Below are positions 1 through 8,044 of a stretch of 64,000 nt of DNA, in pieces; position 1 is the first letter of the stretch; every line of letters starts with the position of its first letter. The translations under genes were made by a program, and so were the position numbers. The DNA comes from Allobacillus halotolerans. Lineage in GTDB: Bacteria; Bacillota; Bacilli; Bacillales; Alkalibacillaceae. The stretch spans positions 710-64,709 of the forward strand of contig NZ_JAHLZF010000013.1 of the NCBI RefSeq assembly GCF_018967645.1, in the 5' to 3' direction. The notes below the pieces were generated by a model. The model worked only from the letters and a program-made list of their open reading frames with translations, made no database searches and was not told the DNA's origin.

Positions 1-3
1 ATT

Positions 4-222
4 GAATTAACTTCGTAGCAAGGTAAGATATGGAGTACTCGAAGAGTGCAACCAAATTAATCATCGTATCTTCGTCGAATTAACTTCGATGTAAGATGAA
101 ATATGGAGTACTCGAAGAGTGCAACCAATTTATTTACCGCATCTACATTGAATTAACTTCGTAGCAAGGTAAAATAGGAAGTACCCGTAGGGTGCAACCA
201 AATTAATCACCGACAATATAAT
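4..222. repeat. three tandem copies of a 73-bp unit upstream of the tRNA cluster
   Basis: The motif GAATTAACTTCG recurs at 4, 77 and 150, an exact 73-bp period. Each copy continues to a GAGTRC..GTGCAACCAA block (the third copy reads GTACCCGTAGGGTGCAACCAA-like). The array may extend left of the window. No coding frame or ribosome binding site is seen. The unit length is close to that of a tRNA gene, but I cannot fold it into a cloverleaf. Its function is unknown; spacer DNA expanded by duplication is the simplest reading. Confidence 0.7.
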
Positions 223-257
223 ACATACTAAAATGTAAATTTAATTTAAAACAAAAT

Positions 258-334
258 GGTCCGGTAGTTCAGTTGGTTAGAATGCCTGCCTGTCACGCAG
301 GAGGTCGCGGGTTCGAGTCCCGTCCGGACCGCCA
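258..334 (+). tRNA. tRNA-Asp: tRNA-Asp (GTC)
   Basis: The acceptor stem GGTCCGG pairs with CCGGACC, the anticodon loop CTGTCAC gives GTC, the T loop is TTCGAGT and CCA is encoded. It is the first of nine tRNAs co-directional with the terminator at about 1083-1127. Confidence 0.96.
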
Positions 335-353
335 TTTAAATAACAGATCTTAT

Positions 354-429
354 GGCTTGGTAGCTCAGTCGGTAGAGCAAAGGACTGAAAATCCTTGTGT
401 CGGCGGTTCGATTCCGTCCCAAGCCACCA
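354..429 (+). tRNA. tRNA-Phe: tRNA-Phe (GAA)
   Basis: The acceptor stem GGCTTGG pairs with CCAAGCC, the anticodon loop contains GAA and CCA is encoded. In the B. subtilis trnD order recalled from memory a tRNA-Thr lies between Phe and Tyr; it is absent here. Confidence 0.96.
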
Positions 430-437
430 TTTTATTT

Positions 438-522
438 GGAGGGGTAGCGAAGTGGCTAAACGCGGCGGACTGTAAATCCGCTCCCTCAGGGTTCGGGAGT
501 TCGAATCTCTCCCCCTCCACCA
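438..522 (+). tRNA. tRNA-Tyr: tRNA-Tyr (GTA)
   Basis: An 85-nt class II tRNA with a long variable arm, anticodon GTA in the loop CTGTAAA, acceptor GGAGGGG paired with CCCCTCC, and encoded CCA. Confidence 0.96.
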
Positions 523-533
523 TTTTTATAAAT

Positions 534-607
534 AGGGGTATAGTTTAATGGTAAAACGAAGGTCTCCAAAACCTTTGATGTGGGTTCGATTCCTACTACC
601 CCTGCCA
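534..607 (+). tRNA. tRNA-Trp: tRNA-Trp (CCA)
   Basis: Acceptor AGGGGTA pairs with TACCCCT, the anticodon loop CTCCAAA gives CCA, the discriminator is G and the 3' CCA is encoded. Confidence 0.96.
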
Positions 608-616
608 TTTTAATAT

Positions 617-690
617 GGCGGTCGTGGCGAAGTGGTTAACGCACCGGATTGTGGCTCCGGCATTCGTGGGTTCGATTCCCACCGGTCGCC
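617..690 (+). tRNA. tRNA-His: tRNA-His (GTG)
   Basis: The anticodon loop TTGTGGC gives GTG. An extra 5' G (G-1) faces C73, the hallmark of tRNA-His. The 3' CCA is not encoded (the next bases are CTC), so it must be added after processing. Confidence 0.95.
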
Positions 691-699
691 CTCAATCTT

Positions 700-774
700 T
701 GGGCTATAGCCAAGCGGTAAGGCAACGGGTTTTGGTCTCGTCATTCCCAGGTTCGAATCCTGGTAGCCCAGCCA
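700..774 (+). tRNA. tRNA-Gln: tRNA-Gln (TTG)
   Basis: Acceptor TGGGCTA pairs with TAGCCCA, the anticodon loop TTTTGGT gives TTG, and CCA is encoded. Confidence 0.96.
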
Positions 775-778
775 TTTT

Positions 779-853
779 GCGGAAGTAGTTCAGTGGTAGA
801 ACACCACCTTGCCAAGGTGGGGGTCGCGGGTTCGAATCCCGTCTTCCGCTCCA
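779..853 (+). tRNA. tRNA-Gly: tRNA-Gly (GCC)
   Basis: Acceptor GCGGAAG pairs with CTTCCGC, the anticodon stem CCACC/GGTGG encloses loop TTGCCAA (GCC), and CCA is encoded. Confidence 0.96.
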
Positions 854-854
854 T

Positions 855-925
<71 letters not shown>

Positions 926-972
926 CTCTGTTACAATCGTTATGAATATTGATTGCTGCCGTTTTATTACAT

Positions 973-1058
973 GCCAGTGTGGCGGAATTGGCAGACGCGC
1001 GGGACTCAAAATCCCGTTCCCTTCATCGGGAGTGTCGGTTCGATCCCGACCACTGGTA
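973..1058 (+). tRNA. tRNA-Leu: tRNA-Leu (CAA)
   Basis: A class II tRNA with a long variable arm, anticodon loop CTCAAAA (CAA) and acceptor GCCAGTG/CACTGGT. After discriminator A1058 the sequence reads TACCA rather than CCA, so the encoded CCA is displaced by two bases and the mature end probably depends on CCA addition. Confidence 0.93.
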
Positions 1059-1082
1059 TACCAAGTCAAGTGACTTAGAATT

Positions 1083-1127
1083 AAAACCGTTAAAATGTTG
1101 TTCTATCAACGTTTTAACGGTTTTTTT
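1083..1127 (+). terminator. terminator of the tRNA operon
   Basis: A long stem (AACCGTTAAAATGTTG paired with CAACGTTTTAACGGTT) with a six-base loop runs directly into a T tract. It lies just after tRNA-Leu. Confidence 0.92.
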
Positions 1128-1511
1128 GTGTTTGAATGTCGTCAGAAAGACTAAGTTTTAACCTATGCTACACAAATGCTACACATTGAAAACTGAAAAA
1201 TTTATCAAACTAGACCAAAAGAACCTACCTTGAGCCAGTATATTATATGTTTTATAATCTTGATAACAGTTAGTAATAACATCCTTTTCAGCTTCTAACA
1301 TCTCTACACCTTCTTAACCGCGTGCAGGATAGCATTATCGCTGATTAATTTTTTAGTTAAATCGAACAATGTTATAAATAAAGGAAATTTATTGGATATT
1401 GTCGAATTACTAGTAAGTAAGAGGGGAAAACCAAATAACGGTATTTTAAAGCTTCTAAATCGTTTGTCCCGAATAACAGACGGAACCGTTAACCATCAGG
1501 AGGATTCTTTT
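1128..1511. other. intergenic region before the lipoprotein gene
   Basis: No gene is supported. An open frame can be extended back from the lipoprotein to a TTG at 1392, but that stretch has no ribosome binding site and no signal-peptide character, whereas a strong site precedes the ATG at 1512. A short direct repeat (TGCTACACAAATGCTACACA) lies near 1165-1184. Confidence 0.5.
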
Positions 1512-2369
1512 ATGAAAAATCGAATAAAGTTTTCAATGACAGTATTTATTTCAATGATTATTATATTAGCTGCATGTGGATCAACTGATGAAGAAATTAC
1601 GACAGTTAATAGTAAGAAAGAAGTGAATGATTTAACTGTAAGTGCAATTGAATCTAATAGTTCGATGGATGATGTTGAATCAAACGAATCTGATTCTGCT
1701 GAAAAAGAAAGTAAAGAAGTAAAAGTCCTATCGGAAACCAATGAACCTATTCAAATTGGTAGTGGGGAAGAAGCGATCAAATTCCTGAAGCAACAATTAC
1801 TAGAGGGAAAAGATGATAATATTTCGTTTGGTACAAATGGTGAAATCGAAGAAGATGAAAAGGGTACATATTATACGGTTCAATTGGTCGACATATCGTT
1901 GCGTGTATCTGGGAAGACAGGGAACTTAGGTTATTATAAAGTGTATCAAGACGGTACGTATGAACTCTATCAATTAAGTTCTAATACAAATGTAAGCGAC
2001 CAATCTACGGATGATAAAGAGAAATATCTAAGTAGACTTCGTGAGGTTGAAAAAGAGATGGAAACTTTACGAAAGAATTCCGACGCTATGACAACATTAG
2101 ACATGGAGAAAGAACAAGTGTTTAGATATGAAGTTTGGGATAAAGAGCTGAATGAAATTTACGGCGTGTTGAGGGAAAAACTTAGTAAAGAACAGGCGGA
2201 CCAATTAAGAAATAAACAACAAGAATGGATAGAATACAGAGATGAAACCGCTAAAGAAGAATCACTAACATATGAAGGTGGTTCCAAGGAATCTTTGCAT
2301 TTTGTAGCAACTCAAGCAACTCTAACAAAAGAAAGATGCTTTGAGTTAGTATTAGATTATATGAATTAA
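1512..2369 (+). CDS. secreted lipoprotein with a LprI/DUF1311-like C-terminal domain
   Basis: A 285-residue lipoprotein. The ATG at 1512 follows AGGAGG (1497-1502) and begins a signal peptide ending in the lipobox LAAC, so it should be lipidated and anchored on the outer face of the membrane. A polar Ser/Glu/Asp-rich linker follows. The last ~115 residues fit the lysozyme-inhibitor LprI N-terminal family (DUF1311): a WDKELNEIY motif, then QQEWIEYRD, and a terminal LTKERCFEL segment. Function is inferred only from the family; lysozyme binding is not shown. It is monocistronic, with a weak GGGTAA/TTACCC hairpin about 70 nt downstream. Confidence 0.75.
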   Translation: MKNRIKFSMTVFISMIIILAACGSTDEEITTVNSKKEVNDLTVSAIESNSSMDDVESNESDSAEKESKEVKVLSETNEPIQIGSGEEAIKFLKQQLLEGKDDNISFGTNGEIEEDEKGTYYTVQLVDISLRVSGKTGNLGYYKVYQDGTYELYQLSSNTNVSDQSTDDKEKYLSRLREVEKEMETLRKNSDAMTTLDMEKEQVFRYEVWDKELNEIYGVLREKLSKEQADQLRNKQQEWIEYRDETAKEESLTYEGGSKESLHFVATQATLTKERCFELVLDYMN

Positions 2370-2607
2370 TCATTGGTGACAAAGTAAAACCGGCTCAGAG
2401 GTTATGTATGGAGTATATGAAGCCTTAAATAAATTAGGGTAATCGGTTACCCGGTTGGGATTCTCTTTTTAACAAAATTTGTCTTGGTCGCTTCAGTAAT
2501 ATATACAAGTATCTAACTAATTACGAATATCATAAGCTGTAAAGAAAGACCTTTTTATCGATATTCATATATGCCACTATACAATGAGTAAAAATGGAGG
2601 TGTCCGG

Positions 2608-2787
2608 ATGACCAATCGTTATCATTGTTGTGCCACATGTAAACATTTTCGGATTGATCGATTTGAGGACGGTAGTAGACGAGTTTATTGTAAAAGACTA
2701 GGCTTTGATACGAAACCAACATACCAATTTAATTGCTGGGATCCAAAAGACCGCGTAGTGAAAGCGATGAAAGAAGAGAAAGAGTGA
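2608..2787 (+). CDS. small cysteine-rich (zinc-ribbon-like) protein, copy 1
   Basis: A 59-residue protein started at the ATG at 2608, which has TGGAGGTG six bases upstream; the earlier ATG at 2584 lies before this site. Cysteines are arranged CC-x2-C, then a single C in YCKRLGF and NCWDP near the end, a layout suited to binding one metal ion. A closely similar 57-residue paralogue is at 39455-39628. Both share HCCATC, RLG(F/Y)DT, PTY.FNCW and PKDR. No function is known to me. Confidence 0.8.
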   Translation: MTNRYHCCATCKHFRIDRFEDGSRRVYCKRLGFDTKPTYQFNCWDPKDRVVKAMKEEKE

Positions 2788-2878
2788 TTAGAGAGATTTT
2801 ATCATTCTATTCAAATAGTTGAGTTTATTAAAGGTTAAGTATAGAATGAAAAGTAATAGAATAATAAATGAATTGTTT

Positions 2879-2972
2879 CTACTAGGGGAGCTTGTGTTTC
2901 AAGCTGAGAAAAAAGGTACACTTTTTGACCCTCAGGACCTGATCTGGATCATGCCAGCGTAGGGAAGTAGTT
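2879..2972 (+). promoter_or_regulatory. TPP riboswitch (THI box)
   Basis: Conserved THI-box segments are present: GGGGAGC, GCTGAGA, a variable P3 arm, GACCCTCAGGACCTGATCTG, GATCATGCCAGCG and TAGGGAAG. It sits directly upstream of thiamine salvage genes and is followed by a terminator, so thiamine pyrophosphate should stop transcription. Confidence 0.96.
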
Positions 2973-2987
2973 TAAATGTTAACTACC

Positions 2988-3016
2988 AAACCAGGTCCTT
3001 GTGATCTGGTTTTTTA
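2988..3016 (+). terminator. riboswitch-controlled terminator
   Basis: A perfect nine-base stem (AACCAGGTC/GATCTGGTT with one G-T pair) and a five-base loop lead into TTTTTTATTTT. Its position between the THI box and the first gene marks it as the expression platform. Confidence 0.9.
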
Positions 3017-3053
3017 TTTTCCCTATTAATACATAAATATGGAGGTAAATATT

Positions 3054-3815
3054 ATGGAGCTAAACAAACAAACCGTATTAATTACTGGAGCAAGTAGAGG
3101 GGTGGGTGCTAAATTAGCCACTACTTTCGCTGAACAAGGTGCAAATGTTGTTGTGAATTATTTTAAAAGTAAAGAAAAAGCTGAGGAGCTATCAACAACG
3201 TTGGGGGAAAAAGCTATTGCACTACAGGCAGATGTCCGTGATACAGAACAAGTTGATGAAATGGTCAAAAAGGCTGTAGAACACTTTGGTACACCGATTA
3301 CGACGATTGTGAATAACGCATTGGTAGATTTTCGTTTTGACCCAGTCGCTCAAAAGAATGCATTTGCCCTCGACTGGGATGGTTTCAATACACAGTTCGA
3401 AGGAAGCATTAAAGCCTCCTTAAACACGATACAAGCATGCTTAAGCGACATGAAGGAGCAACAGTTTGGTCGTGTGATTAACATTGGAACGAATCTCGTC
3501 CAAAACCCAGTCGTTGCGTACCACGAATATACAACGGGTAAAGCGGCAATGATTGGATTTACGCGTAATATGGCGAAGGAATTAGGTCAATACGGTATTA
3601 CTGTCAATATGGTCTCTGGCGGGTTATTAAAAGAAACGGATGCAAGTAGTGTAACCACAGAGGAAGTGTTTGGAATTATTGAGTCAACCACACCTTTACA
3701 AAAAGCAACTAGGCCTGAGGAATTAGCTGATGCAGCTTTATTTTTTGCTTCACCTTGGGCACGAGCAATTACTGGACAAAACCTCGTCGTAGACGGCGGA
3801 CTAGTGATGGATTAA
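3054..3815 (+). CDS. SDR-family oxidoreductase, first gene of the thiamine salvage operon
   Basis: A 253-residue short-chain dehydrogenase/reductase. It has the N-terminal NAD(P)-binding TGASRGVG motif, VNNA, and a YTTGK active-site motif (Tyr and Lys), and ends in the typical GQNLVVDGGL. The start is set to 3054 because GGAGGT at 3041-3046 would lie inside a gene started at 3039. It resembles FabG-type reductases, but its place behind the TPP riboswitch and before thiM suggests a job in thiamine precursor handling, which is inference. Confidence 0.85.
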   Translation: MELNKQTVLITGASRGVGAKLATTFAEQGANVVVNYFKSKEKAEELSTTLGEKAIALQADVRDTEQVDEMVKKAVEHFGTPITTIVNNALVDFRFDPVAQKNAFALDWDGFNTQFEGSIKASLNTIQACLSDMKEQQFGRVINIGTNLVQNPVVAYHEYTTGKAAMIGFTRNMAKELGQYGITVNMVSGGLLKETDASSVTTEEVFGIIESTTPLQKATRPEELADAALFFASPWARAITGQNLVVDGGLVMD

Positions 3816-3833
3816 AACAGGAGGGAATCGAGC

Positions 3834-4628
3834 ATGTATAAGAATTTAAAGGTCGTACAAGAACAGACCCCGTTAGTTCATAATATAACGAATCAAGTGG
3901 TGACAAATTTTACGGCGAATGGATTGTTAGCTGTTGGCGCATCACCGGTCATGGCGAATGCGATTGAAGAGGTTGCAGAAATGGCTTCGATTGCAGGAGC
4001 AGTCGTCCTAAATATAGGGACGTTAACGACAGACACAGTTGATGCCATGATCGAAGCTGGCAAAGCGGCAAACGAAAAAGGTAACCCTGTCATTTTAGAC
4101 CCTGTGGGGGCAGGCGCAACAAGTTTCCGCACTGCAAAAGCAAAGCAGATTTTAAATGAAGTAAACGTTACTGTTTTAAGAGGGAACACAGCTGAGATTG
4201 CTCATTTAACGGGTGAGCAGTGGGAAATCAAAGGTGTTGATGCTCGTTCGGGAGATGGAGACGTCACACAATTGGCTAAGAGAGCTTCAGAACTCTTTAA
4301 CAGTACAGTAGTGATTACGGGTGAAATAGATGTCATTTCAAATAATAAAGGTACAAATCTCGTCACAAATGGTGATCCCTTACTGATAAAAGTGACAGGA
4401 AGCGGTTGTTTATTATCTTCAGTGATTGGTGCATTTGCTGCTGTAAATAACAATATTCTTGAAGCGGCTACATCGGCTGTTTCCTTTTATGGTATTGCTG
4501 CAGAGAAAGCGGCAAATTTAGTCGGAGACAGAGGACCTGGAAGTTTTCAAATTGAGTTTTTAAATCAACTTTCGAAAGTAACAAAAGACGATGAAGTTCT
4601 TAGTAAAATCGAAAAAACTACGAAATAA
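3834..4628 (+). CDS. thiM: hydroxyethylthiazole kinase
   Basis: A 264-residue ThiM that phosphorylates 4-methyl-5-hydroxyethylthiazole in the salvage arm of thiamine synthesis. Visible family features are [11 protein letters not shown] near the start, [10 protein letters not shown] in the middle and the catalytic/phosphate-binding [15 protein letters not shown] segment. The ribosome binding site is CAGGAGGG. It begins 18 bases after the SDR gene and is followed by thiD, all under the TPP riboswitch. Confidence 0.95.
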   Translation: MYKNLKVVQEQTPLVHNITNQVVTNFTANGLLAVGASPVMANAIEEVAEMASIAGAVVLNIGTLTTDTVDAMIEAGKAANEKGNPVILDPVGAGATSFRTAKAKQILNEVNVTVLRGNTAEIAHLTGEQWEIKGVDARSGDGDVTQLAKRASELFNSTVVITGEIDVISNNKGTNLVTNGDPLLIKVTGSGCLLSSVIGAFAAVNNNILEAATSAVSFYGIAAEKAANLVGDRGPGSFQIEFLNQLSKVTKDDEVLSKIEKTTK

Positions 4629-4640
4629 AGGAGCCGAACT

Positions 4641-5450
4641 ATGGTTATCGCAAAAGCATTAACGATCGCTGGGTCAGATAGTGGTGGTGGAGCGGGGATT
4701 CAAGCAGATCTTAAAACTTTTCAAGAGTTAGACGCTTATGGAATGTCCATTATAACTGCAGTAACAGCTCAGAATACGTTAGGCGTTCATGGGGTTTATC
4801 CGATACCTTTAAATGGGATTGTTGAGCAGATTGATGCAATCGGTAAGGACATGGGAACGAACGCATTGAAAACGGGCATGTTATTTTCGAGTGAGATCAT
4901 AGAGGCTGTTAGTGAGCGAATTCATCATTACCAATGGGACAATGTTGTCATTGATCCAGTTATGATTGCTAAAGGTGGGGCAAAGCTTTTGCAAGATGAA
5001 GCTGTTAACGCATTGATCGATACACTGATTCCACTATCGACGGTCGTAACACCTAATATTCCTGAAGCGGAAATAATCACCGACAGAAAAATAAAAACCA
5101 TGGATGACCGAAAGAGAGCCGCTCAAGATATCGTTCGAATGGGCGCTACGTCGGTTGTAATGAAAGGCGGTCATGGAAGCGAAGATGACGTTGTTGACTT
5201 ATTTTTTGATGGTGAAACATTCGTTGAAATGACTTCTCCAAGAATAGACACCCGTCATACACATGGAACAGGCTGTACGTTTTCTGCTGCGATTACAGCC
5301 GAACTAGCAAAAGGCGTTGAAATAAAGCAAGCAGTCCTAACAGCAAAAGATTTTACCCGTGCAGCAATCGAAACGGAATTAGGGATAGGCGAAGGACATG
5401 GGCCTACTAATCATTGGGCGTATAAAAAAAGGGGTGTAAAAAGTTTCTGA
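4641..5450 (+). CDS. thiD: hydroxymethylpyrimidine / phosphomethylpyrimidine kinase
   Basis: A 269-residue ribokinase-fold enzyme that phosphorylates HMP and HMP-P. It starts [20 protein letters not shown] and carries VIDPVM and the [13 protein letters not shown] anion-hole/catalytic motif. RBS AAGGAG at 4627; 12 bases after thiM and one base before thiE, so clearly cotranscribed. Confidence 0.95.
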   Translation: MVIAKALTIAGSDSGGGAGIQADLKTFQELDAYGMSIITAVTAQNTLGVHGVYPIPLNGIVEQIDAIGKDMGTNALKTGMLFSSEIIEAVSERIHHYQWDNVVIDPVMIAKGGAKLLQDEAVNALIDTLIPLSTVVTPNIPEAEIITDRKIKTMDDRKRAAQDIVRMGATSVVMKGGHGSEDDVVDLFFDGETFVEMTSPRIDTRHTHGTGCTFSAAITAELAKGVEIKQAVLTAKDFTRAAIETELGIGEGHGPTNHWAYKKRGVKSF

Positions 5451-5451
5451 T

Positions 5452-6108
5452 ATGATAGACAAAAGAACAGAACAAATCAAAGAATTACTTCCTGTTTATT
5501 TTATTATGGGGAGCCCTAACTGTAATGGCAGGGACCCGGTTAACGTGCTTGAAGAAGCGATTGAAGGAGGCATTACTCTATTTCAATTTCGAGAAAAAGG
5601 AGAAAAAGCTCTAACTGGAAACGAGAAAGTGAGGTTGGCAGAGCGCTTGCAAAGAGTATGTCAGGAAAACCATATTCCCTTTATCGTAAATGACGATCTC
5701 GATTTAGCAATCGAGCTAGATGCTGACGGCGTTCATGTTGGCCAAGACGATTTGGAAGCGGGTATAGTAAGAGAAAAGTTTAGCAATAAGATTTTAGGCG
5801 TTTCCACGCACACGATTGAAGAAGCAGCACAAGCGATCAAAGATGGGGCGGATTATTTAGGTTTAGGTCCAATTTATCCGACGAGTTCTAAAGACGATGC
5901 TGAAGAAGTCGCAGGGACAGAGATTATTGAACGCTTTAGAGATCATGGGATCACTTTACCGATTGTAGGGATCGGTGGCATTACATCTGAGAATGCTGAG
6001 CAAGTGATTCAAGCAGGTGCGGATGGAGTCGCCGTAATCTCTGCTATTGCTTCTTCACCTAATGTGGAAGAGGCAGCCAAAAGCTTTCTCCGTGCTAATA
6101 ATAAGTAA
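5452..6108 (+). CDS. thiE: thiamine-phosphate synthase
   Basis: A 218-residue TIM-barrel enzyme joining HMP-PP and thiazole phosphate. It shows [41 protein letters not shown] and PIVGIGGI motifs of ThiE. It starts one base after the thiD stop. It is the last intact gene of the operon, so with ThiM and ThiD the cell can salvage both halves of thiamine. Confidence 0.96.
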   Translation: MIDKRTEQIKELLPVYFIMGSPNCNGRDPVNVLEEAIEGGITLFQFREKGEKALTGNEKVRLAERLQRVCQENHIPFIVNDDLDLAIELDADGVHVGQDDLEAGIVREKFSNKILGVSTHTIEEAAQAIKDGADYLGLGPIYPTSSKDDAEEVAGTEIIERFRDHGITLPIVGIGGITSENAEQVIQAGADGVAVISAIASSPNVEEAAKSFLRANNK

Positions 6109-6122
6109 TGGGGGTGTGACAT

Positions 6123-6272
6123 ATGTCCATTCCTGAGAAAATTATAAAAGAGATTGATATGTAGAGTGGACAAGAAAGGCAAAAGGTACTTGAAAAGATT
6201 GAGGAAAAAATCGATATAATTACTGTGCAGTTTTGGATTAAGCAACTTGAAAAAAGTAAAACATCTTCTTGA
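6123..6272 (+). pseudogene. small gene with an in-frame TAG after thiE
   Basis: A GGGGGTG ribosome binding site (6110-6116) precedes ATG 6123, which opens MSIPEKIIKEIDM and then meets TAG at 6162-6164. The same frame continues for 35 codons (SGQERQKVLEKIEEKI...) to TGA at 6270. The reading suggests a small helical protein of about 50 residues broken by one nonsense change, or a 13-residue peptide. I do not recognise the family. Confidence 0.5.
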
Positions 6273-6280
6273 ATGAATGA

Positions 6281-6318
6281 TAAAAAAATTGCTTCGTCGA
6301 GATTTTTGACGAAGCAAT
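6281..6318 (-). terminator. terminator of the esterase gene (minus strand)
   Basis: An 11-bp stem (ATTGCTTCGTC/GACGAAGCAAT) is followed on the minus strand by seven T. It lies between convergent thiE and the esterase gene. Confidence 0.85.
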
Positions 6319-6362
6319 CCTTATCATTCACTGTACTTCAAAGTCCCATATTTCCTACATAC

Positions 6363-6974
6363 TTAAGCATCATTTTTAATTGATTCATTCAACCAGTTTC
6401 TTGCCTCCAAAGCGACTTCCTGTGTTAAATTATGTCCGTTCACCCAAGCTGTCGTTACATCGGCTCCTCGGTCTTTAAAGAGATTGATCACCCGTTCACT
6501 TTCGGATTCCGGTACAATCGGATCGCCTTTTCCAAGGGATAAGAAGACGTCCATATCGCTGAAGTCTTGCGTCTTTTCAACATCAGCTGGATACAACGGG
6601 GCGAATAAAGCAGCTTTCTTGAATGATTCTGGATACTCTAACATCAATTGAATCGCGATGTTGGAACCGTTTGAGAATCCGACAAAAATGACATCTTCCA
6701 ATTTGAAATCATGCTCTTGTGATTTTTCGACGATGAAGTCATAAAGCTCAGTTCCACGAAATTTCAGATCTTCCCAATCATACTTGCCTTCGCCGTGACG
6801 TTTAAAGAATCTGTTCATCCCATTTTCTTGTACATTGCCTCGAACACTTAAGATGTTATATTCAGGGTTTAGTAACTCTCCAAGACCAATCAAGTCTTTT
6901 TCTGTGCCACCTGTTCCGTGAAGAAGTACGAAAACTGGTGCGCCTTTTTTATTTTCCATGTAAATGTGTTCCAT
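6363..6974 (-). CDS. alpha/beta-hydrolase, carboxylesterase/phospholipase family (MhqD-like)
   Basis: A 203-residue cytosolic hydrolase. It shows the oxyanion-side LLHGTGG motif, the nucleophile elbow GFSNGS, an acidic residue in GKGDPIV and the catalytic His in NGHNLT. Start 6974 is chosen because the ATG at 6989 is part of the GGAGGGG binding site. The size and motifs fit the B. subtilis MhqD/YodD group linked to quinone stress, but no MhqR-type operator was seen, so the substrate stays open. Confidence 0.85.
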   Translation of the reverse strand: MEHIYMENKKGAPVFVLLHGTGGTEKDLIGLGELLNPEYNILSVRGNVQENGMNRFFKRHGEGKYDWEDLKFRGTELYDFIVEKSQEHDFKLEDVIFVGFSNGSNIAIQLMLEYPESFKKAALFAPLYPADVEKTQDFSDMDVFLSLGKGDPIVPESESERVINLFKDRGADVTTAWVNGHNLTQEVALEARNWLNESIKNDA

Positions 6975-7321
6975 GTAATTCCCCTCCATTTTTATTCAGG
7001 TCGATTGATTGTAAATAATTTACTTATTGTAGCGTAGTCATTACCCGCTAGTCTGCTGACAGCATCTAACTTCTTCAGACTGCCAAACTGTTAATACATT
7101 CATTCCAGAAACAGCTTTCCAGTTAGATACTTTACCTAATCGTTAACCGGTAAACTCACTTAACATGAATTTATATATTATGAATTAGAGATATTATCGA
7201 AAAAAATATAAATCCAAGTATTGCTTATGAAATTTTTGCACATTAACTTCAATGAGTTGTTAATTTGCATTGTACGTGAGTTTATTTAAAAAGTAAAGGA
7301 TTATGGATGATCAAAGGCCGT

Positions 7322-7510
7322 CTTCAGTGTTAATTCGTTCGGCTTCAGTGTTTATCAGCCCAGCTTCAGGGTTAATCCGCACCGCTTCAGTGTTTATCAG
7401 CCCAGCTTCAGGGTTAATTTGCACCGCTTCAGGGTTAATCCGCATAACTTCAGCGTTAATCCATGCAGCTTCAGGGTTATTCTGCACACCTTCAGGGTTA
7501 ACCGTATAGC
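7322..7510. repeat. intergenic 21-bp tandem array A (9 units)
   Basis: Nine consecutive 21-bp units, each starting CTTCAG. The first 12 bases (CTTCAGGGTTAA) are nearly constant and the last 9 vary. The reverse complement has an ATTAACCCTGAAG core comparable with the ATTAAGCGGCT cores of arrays D and E. It lies between the 5' end of the esterase gene and the 3' end of the next minus-strand gene. The open frame across it is a by-product of a period divisible by three. Confidence 0.9.
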
Positions 7511-7552
7511 TTAGTAACTTATAAGGCTTGAATCCATAATCCTTTATCGTAC

Positions 7553-7942
7553 TTATTTTTCTTCTTTTACAAACAAGGTGAGCAAGAAAAAGAAGAAGAA
7601 ACTGGCTAGTAATGCAACACCACCACCGATATAGACTGATAGCGTGACGCCAGTAGGAAGTTCAAATGGCTTCACCATATATAACCACATGCCGATCGTT
7701 AATCCTACAGAACCGATAATGGCTGTCCAAACATGAAGCTTCGTTAATAGTGAATCCTTTTGTTGAAAGATCTTGTAATAAACGGCCCATCCGAAAAGGG
7801 TTAGCCAGCCGACGACAAGAATATGGGCATGCACCGCACGGAATGCATAAGAACCAGAACCGGCCATATGTGCACCTAAGATAGCACCAATCAGTCCGAA
7901 TATTCCCGCAAACTGCAATAAAATCTTACTGTTTTTATTCAT
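7553..7942 (-). CDS. small four-helix haem-copper-oxidase-like membrane protein, predicted HssR target
   Basis: 129 residues with four hydrophobic segments at roughly 7-27, 37-60, 69-90 and 101-124. Histidines H25, H38, H40 (VHAHILVVGW) and H70 lie in or at helices and recall helices of cytochrome oxidase or NorB subunit I, so haem binding is plausible but unproven. RBS TTGGAGGGG. A direct repeat matching the HssR box of hrtB lies 50-70 bases upstream (7994-8013), so expression should rise under haem stress. It follows hssS on the same strand but has its own promoter region. Confidence 0.75.
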   Translation of the reverse strand: MNKNSKILLQFAGIFGLIGAILGAHMAGSGSYAFRAVHAHILVVGWLTLFGWAVYYKIFQQKDSLLTKLHVWTAIIGSVGLTIGMWLYMVKPFELPTGVTLSVYIGGGVALLASFFFFFLLTLFVKEEK

Positions 7943-7993
7943 TCAATACCCCTCCAATTGTTCAAGGTTTCATTATATAAAGTATATCTCTTG

Positions 7994-8013
7994 AATATGA
8001 ACGGGGTATGAAC
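7994..8013 (-). promoter_or_regulatory. predicted HssR box upstream of the small membrane gene
   Basis: On the minus strand this reads GTTCATACC-CC-GTTCATATT, two 9-base direct repeats 11 bases apart. The copy before hrtB (12189-12208) has the same spacing and the same TTGAATATGAACG flank on the plus strand. The S. aureus HssR site is, as I recall, a GTTCATATT direct repeat with a two-base gap. Confidence 0.8.
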
Positions 8014-8044
8014 AAAGGTTAATGACAGTTGCGATTAGTTAAAC

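Noticed and set aside
1392-1511. N-terminal extension of the lipoprotein to TTG 1392
   Set aside because: Would bury the lipoprotein signal peptide; the ATG at 1512 has a strong AGGAGG site.
7303-7509. 68-codon frame with seven-residue repeats over array A
   Set aside because: A 21-bp period keeps any stop-free frame open; no binding site and weak start.
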